Assembly: GCF_947501385.1 (NCBI RefSeq)
Contig: NZ_CANMVP010000010.1
Location: 62,001-126,000 of the forward strand
Source of the DNA: an uncultured Polaribacter sp.
GTDB lineage: Bacteria > Bacteroidota > Bacteroidia > Flavobacteriales > Flavobacteriaceae
Length of the DNA: 64,000 nt
Direction: 5' to 3'
The position numbers were made by a program, and so were the translations under genes. Positions 19,845 to 29,714 of this stretch are shown here, piece after piece. How positions within the stretch are numbered: the stretch's first letter is position 1; each line of letters opens with the position of its first letter. The notes beneath the pieces were generated by a model that worked only from the letters and a program-made list of their open reading frames with translations, did not search any database and was not told where the DNA came from.

Positions 19845-21314
19845 TTAATGTGCTTTTTGTTTTTTAACCTCATAGTCTGCCTCTGCAATTGAGGACATTG
19901 GGTCGTTTTGTTTATCCATCATCTTTTCTAAAGCAAGGCGTAATTCCTCTAATTTTTCAGAGTACATAGGATGGGATGCTAAATTGTCCATTTCCAAAGG
20001 GTCTTTAGCAAGGTTGAACAGTTTGTTCTTTTTAAGCTTTGGATAAGCGATCAATTTCCAATCTCCCACTATAATCATTCTTTGAATCCCCATATAAGCG
20101 CCATAAATAGCATCATAGCTCTTTTTATTTGAATCTTTCATTAAAGGTAAAACACTTTTAAATACAACATGATCTGGCCTCTTTTGTTTTGCTAATTCTA
20201 AGGAAGTTACCATAGCGTCTTGCAAGTAAATGGGCGAATGTATTTTAGCTCCTGGTTTTACTCCAGGCCCATTAACTATAAAAGGCACACGTAAAGAATG
20301 CTCATACATATTTTGCTTACCAACCAATCCGTGATGCCCAACAGCTAAACCATGGTCTGAGGTAAAAATAATATAGGTATTATCTGCTTTTCCAGATTTC
20401 TCCAAAGCGTCTAAAATACGACCTATCTGTTCATCCATATAAGTAATACTGGCATAGTATTCTTGTCTATGTACTTTTATGGCATACTCGGTACGTGGAT
20501 ATGGCGCAAGATTTTCATCACGGATTTTAGGGACACCATCTTCACCCATATCTGGATATAAATCTTGATAATTTTCGGGTAATGCTATTTTATCTAAAGG
20601 ATATTTATCAATATATGCTTTTGGTGCTTGCCTCGGGTCATGTGGGGCGTTAAAGGCTAAGTACATAAAAAAGGGGTTGTCATCATTTTTTGCTTTTTCA
20701 ATAAACGCAACTCCATCATCTGCTAAAACAGCACTCCAGTGTTTTCCACCTTGCCAAAAACCACCATTTGTTTTATCCCAAGCGTACCAAGCGGTATCTG
20801 GGTTCTCTCCTAGTACAGGTCTATGATATGCTTCCTTAACTGTTTTAGGCATACCTGGTCTTACATGATTGGTAACGTCAAAAACTGAATTTGCGGGAAC
20901 AGGCACATGCCATTTACCACTCATATACGTTGTATAACCCGCTTGAGACATCATTTCTGGCCATGACAATTGTTCTTTATTACGAACATTTTTTACGGCA
21001 TTTTGTGCTTGCCATAAGCTTGTTCCTGTAATAAGCATGGCCCTACTAGCAGCACAAACTGCGCCATTCCATGCACCCATATTATAGGCATGCGTAAAGG
21101 TTGTTCCTGATTTGGTCAATTTATCCAAATTAGGGGTTTCAACTATGGTTTGCCCATTAGCGCCAATAGTTTCAAAACATTGGTCATCTGAAAATATAAA
21201 TAGGATATTGGGTTTTTTAGATTGGCATGTTATACTGAAACTATATAACAAAAAACAAATGCTTAAAATATTTTTCACTTTTAAAATCATAATTTTATTA
21301 TTCTTTAAATTCAA
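19845..21314 (-). CDS. Type I sulfatase, CxAxR subtype
   Basis: The frame is 489 residues; Met9 (about 21290) gives a cleaner signal peptide and removes the 17-nt overlap with the beta-helix gene. Asp43 and Asp44 (SDDQC) and TSDHG are metal motifs. The formylglycine motif is CAASR (Cys87), the CxAxR variant rather than CxPxR. It shares NMGAWNGAVC and GKQNMYEHSLRVPF with the sulfatase at 46283, so those two form a distinct subgroup in this locus. It lies between the second beta-helix gene and the broken esterase and should be a periplasmic exo- or endo-sulfatase. Translation is probably coupled to the upstream gene. Confidence 0.9.
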   Translation of the reverse strand: MNLKNNKIMILKVKNILSICFLLYSFSITCQSKKPNILFIFSDDQCFETIGANGQTIVETPNLDKLTKSGTTFTHAYNMGAWNGAVCAASRAMLITGTSLWQAQNAVKNVRNKEQLSWPEMMSQAGYTTYMSGKWHVPVPANSVFDVTNHVRPGMPKTVKEAYHRPVLGENPDTAWYAWDKTNGGFWQGGKHWSAVLADDGVAFIEKAKNDDNPFFMYLAFNAPHDPRQAPKAYIDKYPLDKIALPENYQDLYPDMGEDGVPKIRDENLAPYPRTEYAIKVHRQEYYASITYMDEQIGRILDALEKSGKADNTYIIFTSDHGLAVGHHGLVGKQNMYEHSLRVPFIVNGPGVKPGAKIHSPIYLQDAMVTSLELAKQKRPDHVVFKSVLPLMKDSNKKSYDAIYGAYMGIQRMIIVGDWKLIAYPKLKKNKLFNLAKDPLEMDNLASHPMYSEKLEELRLALEKMMDKQNDPMSSIAEADYEVKKQKAH

Positions 21315-23655
21315 TTTCTATTTCTTTTTGATTTCTTACTACAACAAACGTTTTATTTTCTCTGAAATTATATTTTTTATACGTATCCAAAAAATCAGAT
21401 ATGTTTTTAACTTTTTCTTGCTCGACACTAATAATTACATCATTTTCTTTTATTGAAGATTTTGACAACTTACTGTTTTTATCAATTTTTGAAATGATGA
21501 CACCATCCATACTGTGCGTTCCAAAAGAAGACTGTTCTTCAATAGTCTCCATATTTTTAAGCGTTGCTCCCAACCATTTTTTAGTTTTTGATTCCTCTAT
21601 TTCTGAAGATTCAATTTGCAAACTTGGAATATCAGGTTGTTTCGCAATAGCTTTCAACTCTGGTTTTTGAACACCAAAACTATCCATCGGGAAATTTTTA
21701 AAACCAATTTTTAAGGCTGGTGAATTTTCTTTAACTGTAAAATCGCCACTTGTTGGGTTGACAAACAAAGGATTGCCATATACACTATTTGCATCTGTAC
21801 CATTATTTTGTGCTTTTTTTAGGGCTGTTTCTGTTGGAAATCCATTATAATCTACTTCTTTTCCCCAAGCTTTAAGACGTATATCGGCATACTTTTTCAT
21901 GACAATATTATTGGTAAAAACATCTTCACTATTTGAAAACCAAACGTGCGGATGGAACGTATTGTTTACCATAATGTTATTTTTAACAGTACGATAATAG
22001 CCCTCTCGTAATTTTATCCCTCTGTTTAAACAGAGATTATTATAAATTTCATAATTGGTAGAGCCATCATCTAAATCGATATCCCATCCGTGGTCACAAC
22101 GGAATCGATTGTTTCTAATAATAGTGGTATGTATAGCATCCCACAATGGCATTTTAGGATTTTGCTTTACCAAACTATCCATCACATTGTATTTTGGATG
22201 CCAAAAACGGTCTCGTCCCCAAGAATTAAAAGACCCGTGGTCGCTAGTTTCTAAAACGGTATTAAACACATCGTTATATTCAATAATATGACCACCCCAA
22301 GTACCTTCGCTAACATTAATACCTGCACGGGGCACATCATAAATACTATTGCTTTTTACATGAATTTTCATTGCCATAGAAATCTGTACTCCAGCAACTT
22401 GTTTTTCAATACGCCCAATTTTATATATTAAATTGTTTTCCACTTTACAATTAGCAGGATATAATTCGTTTTTGGGGTCTGGAATGGTATCCATATCTTT
22501 CATAGGAACAAACTCCTTATATTGAAATGATGGCGAACGTACTGCTGATGAATCACCAACAAAAGAGATGGCAGATGCGCCACAATTGTATATATGATTA
22601 CCCACAATTTCTATGTTTCTATTATATCCATTTACAAAAATAACGTTACCACCAAGATTTGTGAACTCGCAATCATTAATGGAAACATTTTCTGTGCCAT
22701 CAAGCAATAAAGCACCTCCTCTATAAATGGTCCAGTCGCTACGTAAAAGTTGATGATATGGTTCCATAAAAGTACGTGAGGCATGTTGGAAATTAATACC
22801 CGAGATACTCACATTTTTTACAGGGTTTTCTAAACTTCCTTTAATTTCTATAAGATGTTTTAAAACACTTACTTCAATTTTGGCATCTGTTAAATCTCTA
22901 TCTCCTTTCCAAACGTATAATTTATGGTTTACTTTATCTAAATACCATTCTTTTTCAGTATCCAATTCTTCAAATATATTTTCTACCATTCTATATTCTT
23001 CATGCATGGGTGATGGCCGGTTATTTTGATGCCCGCCTTTTAATGCTAATGTTCCATCTTCTTTTACAGCAGTAATTTCATAATGAAAACCTCCCCAACG
23101 TCCTCGATGCATGGCATGTACAAAACCACCTTTTGGATTTTTCCAATTAGAGATGCGTTCTTTATCTATAGCATCTGCGGCGTAACCTTGCCAATAGCCT
23201 CCGTTCTCATCATAATTTGGGTATCTTGCTAAAATTTGCTTTTCGCCATTTATGAAGAGTTGATTGAAATATAATGAAGTATCAATATCTGTAACCCAAA
23301 TATCTTCGTTAAAAGACTCCCATTCCGTATCAATAATTTTGGAACCTTTAGTAGTTACTTTATCGACACCTTCACCAACAATAGCCATGTTATTTAATTC
23401 TGGCGTAATGACCAAAGTTGAGGATAAGTGATAATCACCTTCTAGAAGATGCACTGTTATGAGGTCACTTTCATTTCTATGAATTGATTTTGCCTTTTCT
23501 AAAGCTTTTTTTAATGTTTTAAAAGGCTTCTCCTTTGTCCCATTATACGTATTATCGCCTGATGGACTTACATAAATATCTATTGCTTTGTTTTGACAAC
23601 TATGAAAAATGACAATGGATATTAACAAAAAACTTATATATAACGCTTTTTTCAT
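21298..23655 (-). CDS. Right-handed beta-helix enzyme with PDZ domain (GH141-like), lipoprotein
   Basis: A 785-residue paralogue of the protein at 14403. Its signal ends in a lipobox (FHSC, Cys20), so this copy should be membrane-anchored where the other is soluble. It has the same start of the helix (SPSGDNTYNGTKEKPFKTL), LARYPNYD, VSEGTWGGHIIEYND, ETSDHGSFNSWGRDRFW and DHGWDIDLDDGSTNY. The PDZ domain occupies about 690-785. It is about 80 residues shorter than its paralogue, mainly in loops. The two probably act on related linkages after partial desulfation. The upstream 490 bp hold repeats, so it may have its own promoter there. Confidence 0.75.
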   Translation of the reverse strand: MKKALYISFLLISIVIFHSCQNKAIDIYVSPSGDNTYNGTKEKPFKTLKKALEKAKSIHRNESDLITVHLLEGDYHLSSTLVITPELNNMAIVGEGVDKVTTKGSKIIDTEWESFNEDIWVTDIDTSLYFNQLFINGEKQILARYPNYDENGGYWQGYAADAIDKERISNWKNPKGGFVHAMHRGRWGGFHYEITAVKEDGTLALKGGHQNNRPSPMHEEYRMVENIFEELDTEKEWYLDKVNHKLYVWKGDRDLTDAKIEVSVLKHLIEIKGSLENPVKNVSISGINFQHASRTFMEPYHQLLRSDWTIYRGGALLLDGTENVSINDCEFTNLGGNVIFVNGYNRNIEIVGNHIYNCGASAISFVGDSSAVRSPSFQYKEFVPMKDMDTIPDPKNELYPANCKVENNLIYKIGRIEKQVAGVQISMAMKIHVKSNSIYDVPRAGINVSEGTWGGHIIEYNDVFNTVLETSDHGSFNSWGRDRFWHPKYNVMDSLVKQNPKMPLWDAIHTTIIRNNRFRCDHGWDIDLDDGSTNYEIYNNLCLNRGIKLREGYYRTVKNNIMVNNTFHPHVWFSNSEDVFTNNIVMKKYADIRLKAWGKEVDYNGFPTETALKKAQNNGTDANSVYGNPLFVNPTSGDFTVKENSPALKIGFKNFPMDSFGVQKPELKAIAKQPDIPSLQIESSEIEESKTKKWLGATLKNMETIEEQSSFGTHSMDGVIISKIDKNSKLSKSSIKENDVIISVEQEKVKNISDFLDTYKKYNFRENKTFVVVRNQKEIEIEFKE

Positions 23656-24146
23656 TTAAAATAATTTATTTCGTTAACCCGTTATGCATTTTAGTTTTTT
23701 TTTAAAACTAAATTGTCAGTCGAGTGATTTTCAACAGAAAATCGTATCGAGAACAAGTTTTAAAATGGAAAACTGGATTTTCGATACTAATTTTATTCAT
23801 AAAAAGGAGCAAAATTCACTACCATTGACGCGTTTATTTAATTTACTGATTATTAAACACTTAACAGTTCTTGACTCCGCTCGAACAGACATATTTTATA
23901 GACTAATTCATGACATTCCAATCGCTTGATAAATTTTTTTTCTCGGGTCTCGAACAGACATTCTTATATGCATTTGTCTCTAGTCATTATAAGCGTTTGA
24001 TAAATTTTTATCTCAAGCCTCGAATTGACAAATTTCCCTTAAAATGCACAACTCGTTTCGTTACTTTAAAACTATCTGTAAAAATGCCATTTATTCTAAA
24101 AAATAATGATGTCTATTTCAAACATTAAATGTATAAATCAAATAGT
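23656..24146. repeat. Cluster of degenerate intergenic repeats with a hairpin
   Basis: This 491-bp gap has no credible gene. Near 23672 it contains TTAACCCGTTATGCATTTT, which recurs at the window's right edge. A hairpin lies at 23721-23749 (CGA..GATTTTC-AACA-GAAAATC..TCG). Two or three degenerate direct units follow, GCTTGATAAATTTTT then CTCGAACAGACAT (about 23928 and 23996). The cluster closes near 24005-24055 with an inverted match to its own left end (CGAATTGACAAATTT...TGCACAACTCG). It looks like a REP-type repeat cluster typical of flavobacterial intergenic DNA. Confidence 0.55.
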
Positions 24147-26009
24147 TTATAAACTTGCTTCAACCACAAAGCCATATTTACTACTTTCGATTCCTGTTAG
24201 GCTAACTTCAAGACCGGATTCTGTTTGTTTCCATTCAACATCTTTTTCACTTCCAAGAATTCTAACGTTTTTAATCACCCCAACATTTTTATTTAAAGAA
24301 TGAATTAAAATTTTACCTGAAGCAGGAACGAGCGAAATCGCATAAACTTTATTACCCTTAGTGGTGAACCAAAAATCTTTGGATGTAAACGTTTTTTTAA
24401 AACCTTTAGCCGCTCTGTGCCCTGTGCCATCTAAAAGTGTTTCTTCTTGTCCTTCATTTGGAATTTTCCAACGTGACACACCATATATAGCCTCTTGATT
24501 TACTTTTATCCATGCTCCCATTTCACGCAGCCCTTTTGCACTTGCTTCTGGAACATTTCCTAATCCATCTGGACCAATATTTAACAAATAATTACCTCCT
24601 TTAGACATAATATCTACAAAATAATATAAAAGTTCTTGGGTGCTTTTCCAATCATCATCATAAGATTTATAACCCCATGAATTATTGGTAGTTCCACAAG
24701 TCTCCCAATACTTATCTAAAGTTTCATCTGCAGAAGGAATCTTATTGTCTCCTGCATCTAAATAATCACCAAAATCCCAACCCACTCTTTTATTGACCAA
24801 AACATTTGGATTGGTATCATAGACCAATTTATAAAACCGAAATGATTGTTCTTCAGTAATAAACCCCTCCCCATCAAACCAAATCAATCGAAGCTTAGGT
24901 AATAAATTGATAAGCTCTTTAATCTGTGGATATGCCTTCATTTCTAAATACTCTGCATGTGTGTTTGGGCTAGGATCCCATAAATTTTTACCTGATGGAT
25001 GCGTGAAAATCCCTAAAGAATCATTTATTTTCTTGACGTTTGCGTAATTGCCATCAGTTCCATCATTCCAATCATTACCATGAGAATAATAAACACCAAA
25101 ATCCAATCCTTCACTTAAACAAGCTTCGTATAATTCTTTAATAGCATCGGCCTTGTATGGCGTTGCATCCACCATATCGTAATCTGAACTTTTAGAATCG
25201 AACAAAGCAAAGCCATCGTGGTGTTTAGAGGTAATCACTACGTATTTCATACCTGCATCTTTGGCAAGTTTCGCTATGTTTTGTGCAAATGATTTATCAG
25301 GATTAAAGGTTTTTGCTAACTCCTTGTACTCTTCTCTTGGAATTCGAAATGCATGCATCAACCATTCTGCTACTTTAGGTCCAGGATAAGCTGAATCGTT
25401 AATTTTAGTGCCTTTCCAAATACCTCCAGCTTGTGAATACAAGCCCCAATGGATAAACATCCCAAACTTAGCTTCTTTAAACCATGCTAAAGCGGCTTGT
25501 TTTTCTGGAGATTGATGCATCGCCAACCATTCCTCATGGTGTTTCCCAGAACCAATAGGATTTCTAAAATTGGGAATAATTCTTATTTGTTTGAAATCAG
25601 CATCAGTTATAATAGTAAGCTTCTCTTTTCCTATTTCATTAAAGTCAATTGTTTGCTTAAACTCCGAAACAATTTCGTTTTTATACGTTTTATAGCTTTT
25701 GTTGAAAGGTTCTTTTATACTGTGTTCACCTATATTTACGTTTACTTCTTCTGAATTTTCAGAAAATTCATTTTCAAAAAGCACTTGTACATTATAAACA
25801 ATTGGATGCTCTATATCAACACTCCAAGAATACGAATTACCATCCTTTATAGCATCTGTTTTATCTAGTAAGATCCAATTACTGGTTTGGTCGAATGCTT
25901 CATCGTTTGACTTAGCATCAGCTTTATTATTACTTTTACAGGATAGTATACTCGTAAAAATTACTAATGCTATAGCGTATGCTATTCCTTTTCGTTTACT
26001 TAAATACAT
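24147..26009 (-). CDS. GH29-type alpha-L-fucosidase, lipoprotein
   Basis: A 620-residue lipoprotein (lipobox SILSC, Cys24) with an extra N-terminal beta-sandwich at about 40-150 before the GH29 barrel. The barrel has FGMFIHWGLYS near 182, SKHHDGFALFDS near 261 and LIWFDGEG with Asp379 as the expected nucleophile; the acid/base is not identifiable by eye. GH29 enzymes are retaining exo-alpha-L-fucosidases. It starts two bases after the sulfatase upstream ends (26012), so the two are almost certainly co-transcribed and may act in sequence on the same fucosyl unit. It is clearly distinct from the GH29 at 40226, which lacks the N-terminal domain. Confidence 0.9.
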   Translation of the reverse strand: MYLSKRKGIAYAIALVIFTSILSCKSNNKADAKSNDEAFDQTSNWILLDKTDAIKDGNSYSWSVDIEHPIVYNVQVLFENEFSENSEEVNVNIGEHSIKEPFNKSYKTYKNEIVSEFKQTIDFNEIGKEKLTIITDADFKQIRIIPNFRNPIGSGKHHEEWLAMHQSPEKQAALAWFKEAKFGMFIHWGLYSQAGGIWKGTKINDSAYPGPKVAEWLMHAFRIPREEYKELAKTFNPDKSFAQNIAKLAKDAGMKYVVITSKHHDGFALFDSKSSDYDMVDATPYKADAIKELYEACLSEGLDFGVYYSHGNDWNDGTDGNYANVKKINDSLGIFTHPSGKNLWDPSPNTHAEYLEMKAYPQIKELINLLPKLRLIWFDGEGFITEEQSFRFYKLVYDTNPNVLVNKRVGWDFGDYLDAGDNKIPSADETLDKYWETCGTTNNSWGYKSYDDDWKSTQELLYYFVDIMSKGGNYLLNIGPDGLGNVPEASAKGLREMGAWIKVNQEAIYGVSRWKIPNEGQEETLLDGTGHRAAKGFKKTFTSKDFWFTTKGNKVYAISLVPASGKILIHSLNKNVGVIKNVRILGSEKDVEWKQTESGLEVSLTGIESSKYGFVVEASL

Positions 26010-26011
26010 AA

Positions 26012-27634
26012 TTAATTCGTTTTGATTCTAGTTTGATATTCTTGCTTTGAAATCCATGTTAAATCGTCCCAATATCCAGTATCATTAGGTTGATTTTTAC
26101 CTGGAGTTGTTCGACCATTAATAATGATATTGTTTATTTGATTGGTTAATCTATCTATTTTATCTGGATGGTTGTTTGCAATATTATTTGTTTCTTTTGG
26201 GTCTTGGGACAAATCATACAATTCTGCAGCTTTTGTAGCTGATGGAAGTATCAATTTCCAATCATTTTCTGTTATAGAATACCGTTGCTCTTTGCCTCCA
26301 TCTCCACGATTAATTAATGGCAAACGCTGATAATCATGATTTGGATTTAACAATACTGACGCAAAACTTTGACTATCTTCTCCAGAGGAATCAGATAACT
26401 CAACATCAACTAATTCAGAAATTGTAGCTAACAAATCAATTTGTCCAACAGGTTTATTCCACTGGCGACCTGATTTTTTAATACCTGATGGCCAACGCAG
26501 TAAAAAAGGTACGCGATGACCACCTTCATACACAGAGCGCTTTCCTTCTTTAAAACCACCTCTGCTATCGTGATTAAATTCTTTTATACGTCCAGACCAT
26601 GATTTTTCAGGACCATTATCACTTGTAAATACAATTAACGTGTTTTCATCTAAACCCGATTTTTCAAGATAATTGAGTATTCGTCCAATATGATAATCGG
26701 TTTCAATGACAAATTCTCCGTAAGCACCAGCCTCACCTTGTCCGTGAAATTCAGGAAGTGGTGCAACAGGATAATGTGGCGATGTATAAGGTAAATACAA
26801 GAAAAAAGGTTTGTTTTCTTGTGCATCAGACTCTTTTGTTTTCATCCAAGCGATAGCTTTATCTGTAAATCGTGTTAAACATTGATTGTCGATAAAGTCT
26901 GGAGCTATTTCAAAACCTACTCTACCTAGCTTACTTTTTGTCTCTTCTGCTGTATTATCATAAGGTGGCATAATACGATAATCAACGTGCCGTTCGTTTT
27001 TCTTTTTATTGGAATAGAGTGTTGGCGGTACTTTAGCATAACGACCTTCAAACCAAGCCAAAATACCAAAATTAAGTGATGCTGGTATGCCATAAAAATA
27101 ATCAAATCCTTTATCTAAAGGCATGTCTTTTATTGGTTGCGACCAATCACGATTCGCTTTAGTGTTGGGAAAATCCATTCCCAAATGCCATTTACCAACC
27201 ATGGCTGTATTGTAGCCTTGGTTTTTTAAAAATGAGGCTATCGTTACTCTATCATCTTCAATTAAACAAGTTGCTTCAGCGCGAAACACGCCTTTCTTAA
27301 GTTTGGTTCGCCAAGGATATCTACCTGTTAATAATGAGTAACGTGATGGTGTACAAACAGAAGAAGCGCTATGTCCGTTTGTAAAAGTTATCCCTTCGGA
27401 TGCCAAACGATCCATATTGGGTGTTTTAAATTTAGCATCAGTATTTAAGGCACTTACATCGCCATGGCCTTGATCATCCGTATATATGATAATGATATTT
27501 GGTCGATTGTTTTTAAGTGTATTTGAATTCCTTTGGGAATATCCAATTACAGCAAAAAACATGGTAAAAAGAAAAACAGAACCGATATTTTTTTTTCTAT
27601 TCATAATTATTTTATTTATTCTCTTTAGTTTCAA
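26012..27634 (-). CDS. Type I sulfatase (formylglycine-dependent)
   Basis: The frame is 540 residues; Met11 (about 27604) is the probable start because a standard signal peptide (ending IGYSQ) follows it. Asp53 and Asp54 (TDDQGHGD), Cys94 in CTPSRYSLLTGR and TSDNG form the catalytic metal and formylglycine set. It has a longer central insert than the 12880 type and ends with a WISKQEYQTRI tail. It is two bases upstream of the GH29 gene. Substrate position unknown. Confidence 0.92.
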   Translation of the reverse strand: MKLKRINKIIMNRKKNIGSVFLFTMFFAVIGYSQRNSNTLKNNRPNIIIIYTDDQGHGDVSALNTDAKFKTPNMDRLASEGITFTNGHSASSVCTPSRYSLLTGRYPWRTKLKKGVFRAEATCLIEDDRVTIASFLKNQGYNTAMVGKWHLGMDFPNTKANRDWSQPIKDMPLDKGFDYFYGIPASLNFGILAWFEGRYAKVPPTLYSNKKKNERHVDYRIMPPYDNTAEETKSKLGRVGFEIAPDFIDNQCLTRFTDKAIAWMKTKESDAQENKPFFLYLPYTSPHYPVAPLPEFHGQGEAGAYGEFVIETDYHIGRILNYLEKSGLDENTLIVFTSDNGPEKSWSGRIKEFNHDSRGGFKEGKRSVYEGGHRVPFLLRWPSGIKKSGRQWNKPVGQIDLLATISELVDVELSDSSGEDSQSFASVLLNPNHDYQRLPLINRGDGGKEQRYSITENDWKLILPSATKAAELYDLSQDPKETNNIANNHPDKIDRLTNQINNIIINGRTTPGKNQPNDTGYWDDLTWISKQEYQTRIKTN

Positions 27635-27718
27635 TACAAACCATATGCTTTAATCCTCGATGAAACATTTTCTCTTTAGAATTAGTAAAACTTATTATCC
27701 ATAAAAAACAGTATTAAT

Positions 27719-29605
27719 TTATAGTGCATTAGTTTCATTGAGCTTACTTTTTATCATAAACTGATTTTCATCAATTAAAATAATAACATAATCTAGGGCA
27801 TTTTTAGGTACTTTAAAAGAATAGGTGTAGCCATCATTACTTGTATCTATTGGCACTTTTAAATAAGTAGGTCTTGTTTTAGTTTTTTTCCCATTTGATT
27901 TCCTTTTAATTTCATCTTGAACCTTTATGAGCGCATACCCATTATTAATTTTGGATTTTCCTTGTTCTATTTGAATTGTAGCCCTGTTAGTTTTAGAGTT
28001 AAAGTCATCATGAATTATTTTAGGAACGTAAATTGCGTTTTCCTTCCCGATATAATTACCCTTTTCTAAAGGGTTTTTATATGGATATTCCGCATTATAA
28101 TCTTTTAGATATTTTTCTAATCGTTCTGATAACGCTTTTGTAACTTTAACAGATTCTTTAGATATATCAAACTTTTCTTCTAAATCGGCTCTTTTGCCTT
28201 CTTTATATAAACGATATAATTCATAACTTCCATCAATATGGTTTTTATACAATTTATAATCACCGCTTCTTATAGCAGATTGCATTTGATTGTCTTTATT
28301 ATGAGGAAAATGCCACCATAAATCTTCTCTTGGTTTTCCTTCTTTATTCAGGATAGTGCTTTCATTATTTAATAGAATCCCCGATATATTCAACCCATCA
28401 AACTCTGAAGATTGAGTAGTTGATATTTTAGTTTGTGTAAGATTTAAAATAGTAGGAAAAAAGTCTAATTGGTTTATAAGACCTTCATAGGTTCTGTCTT
28501 TCGGAATTTGGGGTCCAGAAATAACCATAGGCACTCGAATTCCTCCTTCTTGAGCATACTTTTTACCTTTATCTAAAGGAAAATTATCGGTAACTATTTC
28601 TTTTCCAACGTTCTCACAACCTCCATTATCAGAAGAAAATATAATATACGTAGTTTCAATTAATTTTTTACCAGAATTTCTAGGGTCGTCTGTCTTTTTT
28701 AAATAATCTACTATGCGACCTAAACTCCAATCTAAAGTAGTTACCATAGAGCCATAGTATGGATTGGTTTGCCCTGGCGTGGTCACTGGGATATCTTTTG
28801 TTGGGAAAGGAACACCTAATTTATCAGAGTAATATTGTAAAAGTTCTCGGTTTTTGGTATGAATTGGTGCGTGTACCAACCAATGTGCTAGATAAAGAAA
28901 GAAAGGTTCTGCTTTACTTTGGTTTAAAAAGGCGAGTGCTTTTTCTGTAACATCATCTTTTGGATACGAAATACCTTGTGGCGATTTTTTAGTAAAGGGA
29001 AAATATTTTTCATCACTTAAACGGTACGGGTCATTTTTATCATGTGTTGCAAAATAATTTACACGGTTATTTGGTTTTTTAGGACCTTGATGCGCTCCTC
29101 TGGATTCAAAAGCAAAATCAAAACCTTGATTGATTGATTTTTGAGATTCAAGCTCCCCTGCATGCCATTTACCAACATGTCCTGTTCTGTAACCGTTTGT
29201 TTTTAAAGCTTCTGCTATGGTAAAATGTTCAGAACTAAGTCCCAATGGATAAAAAGGAGAAATAAACTTGGAATATCTTGGTTCAGGTATTTTACCTCCA
29301 GCTACATGGGTGATTCCTGTTTTAGCTGGATGTAATCCTGTAAGCATAGCGCATCTTGATGGTGCACAAGTAGGTGCAGGAGAATAGGCATTGGTAAAGT
29401 TTATGCCTTCTTTAGCTAGTTGCACAATATTAGGTGTTTCCCAAGGTGTAGGGTAACCCAAATTATTTAATTGTACATCCTGCCAACCCAAATCGTCCAC
29501 ATAAAAAATAATGATATTCGGTTGTAATTGAGTTTTACTTTTTTGAGCTTGAAGTTGAGCAGAAAAAATAACTCCAACCAAAAATATTCTTAAAATTTGT
29601 CTCAT
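27719..29605 (-). CDS. Type I sulfatase with C-terminal beta domain
   Basis: A 628-residue secreted sulfatase with a signal peptide at about 1-20 (QLQAQ). Asp37 and Asp38 (VDDLGWQD), Cys80 in CAPSRCAMLTGLH and SSDNGG are intact. About 110 residues after the sulfatase core (roughly 515-628) form a beta-rich domain shared only with its neighbour at 29715. The two are clearly a tandem duplication, with near-identical motif order (GAHQGP, YFPFTKK, AQEGGIRVPM). A 110-bp spacer separates them. Confidence 0.92.
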   Translation of the reverse strand: MRQILRIFLVGVIFSAQLQAQKSKTQLQPNIIIFYVDDLGWQDVQLNNLGYPTPWETPNIVQLAKEGINFTNAYSPAPTCAPSRCAMLTGLHPAKTGITHVAGGKIPEPRYSKFISPFYPLGLSSEHFTIAEALKTNGYRTGHVGKWHAGELESQKSINQGFDFAFESRGAHQGPKKPNNRVNYFATHDKNDPYRLSDEKYFPFTKKSPQGISYPKDDVTEKALAFLNQSKAEPFFLYLAHWLVHAPIHTKNRELLQYYSDKLGVPFPTKDIPVTTPGQTNPYYGSMVTTLDWSLGRIVDYLKKTDDPRNSGKKLIETTYIIFSSDNGGCENVGKEIVTDNFPLDKGKKYAQEGGIRVPMVISGPQIPKDRTYEGLINQLDFFPTILNLTQTKISTTQSSEFDGLNISGILLNNESTILNKEGKPREDLWWHFPHNKDNQMQSAIRSGDYKLYKNHIDGSYELYRLYKEGKRADLEEKFDISKESVKVTKALSERLEKYLKDYNAEYPYKNPLEKGNYIGKENAIYVPKIIHDDFNSKTNRATIQIEQGKSKINNGYALIKVQDEIKRKSNGKKTKTRPTYLKVPIDTSNDGYTYSFKVPKNALDYVIILIDENQFMIKSKLNETNAL

Positions 29606-29714
29606 TCTTATTTTTAGTTACTTGTACTTTTATAAATAAATGAAGCTGTTTAAAAAATCAGTACATACATAATGTCTATAAAAACATTCAAATCTATTTT
29701 ACAGAGATTAATTC

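Noticed and set aside
23684..24303. Three short plus-strand open frames between the beta-helix and GH29 genes
   Set aside because: They consist of repeat sequence and antisense GH29 coding DNA, with no credible protein features.
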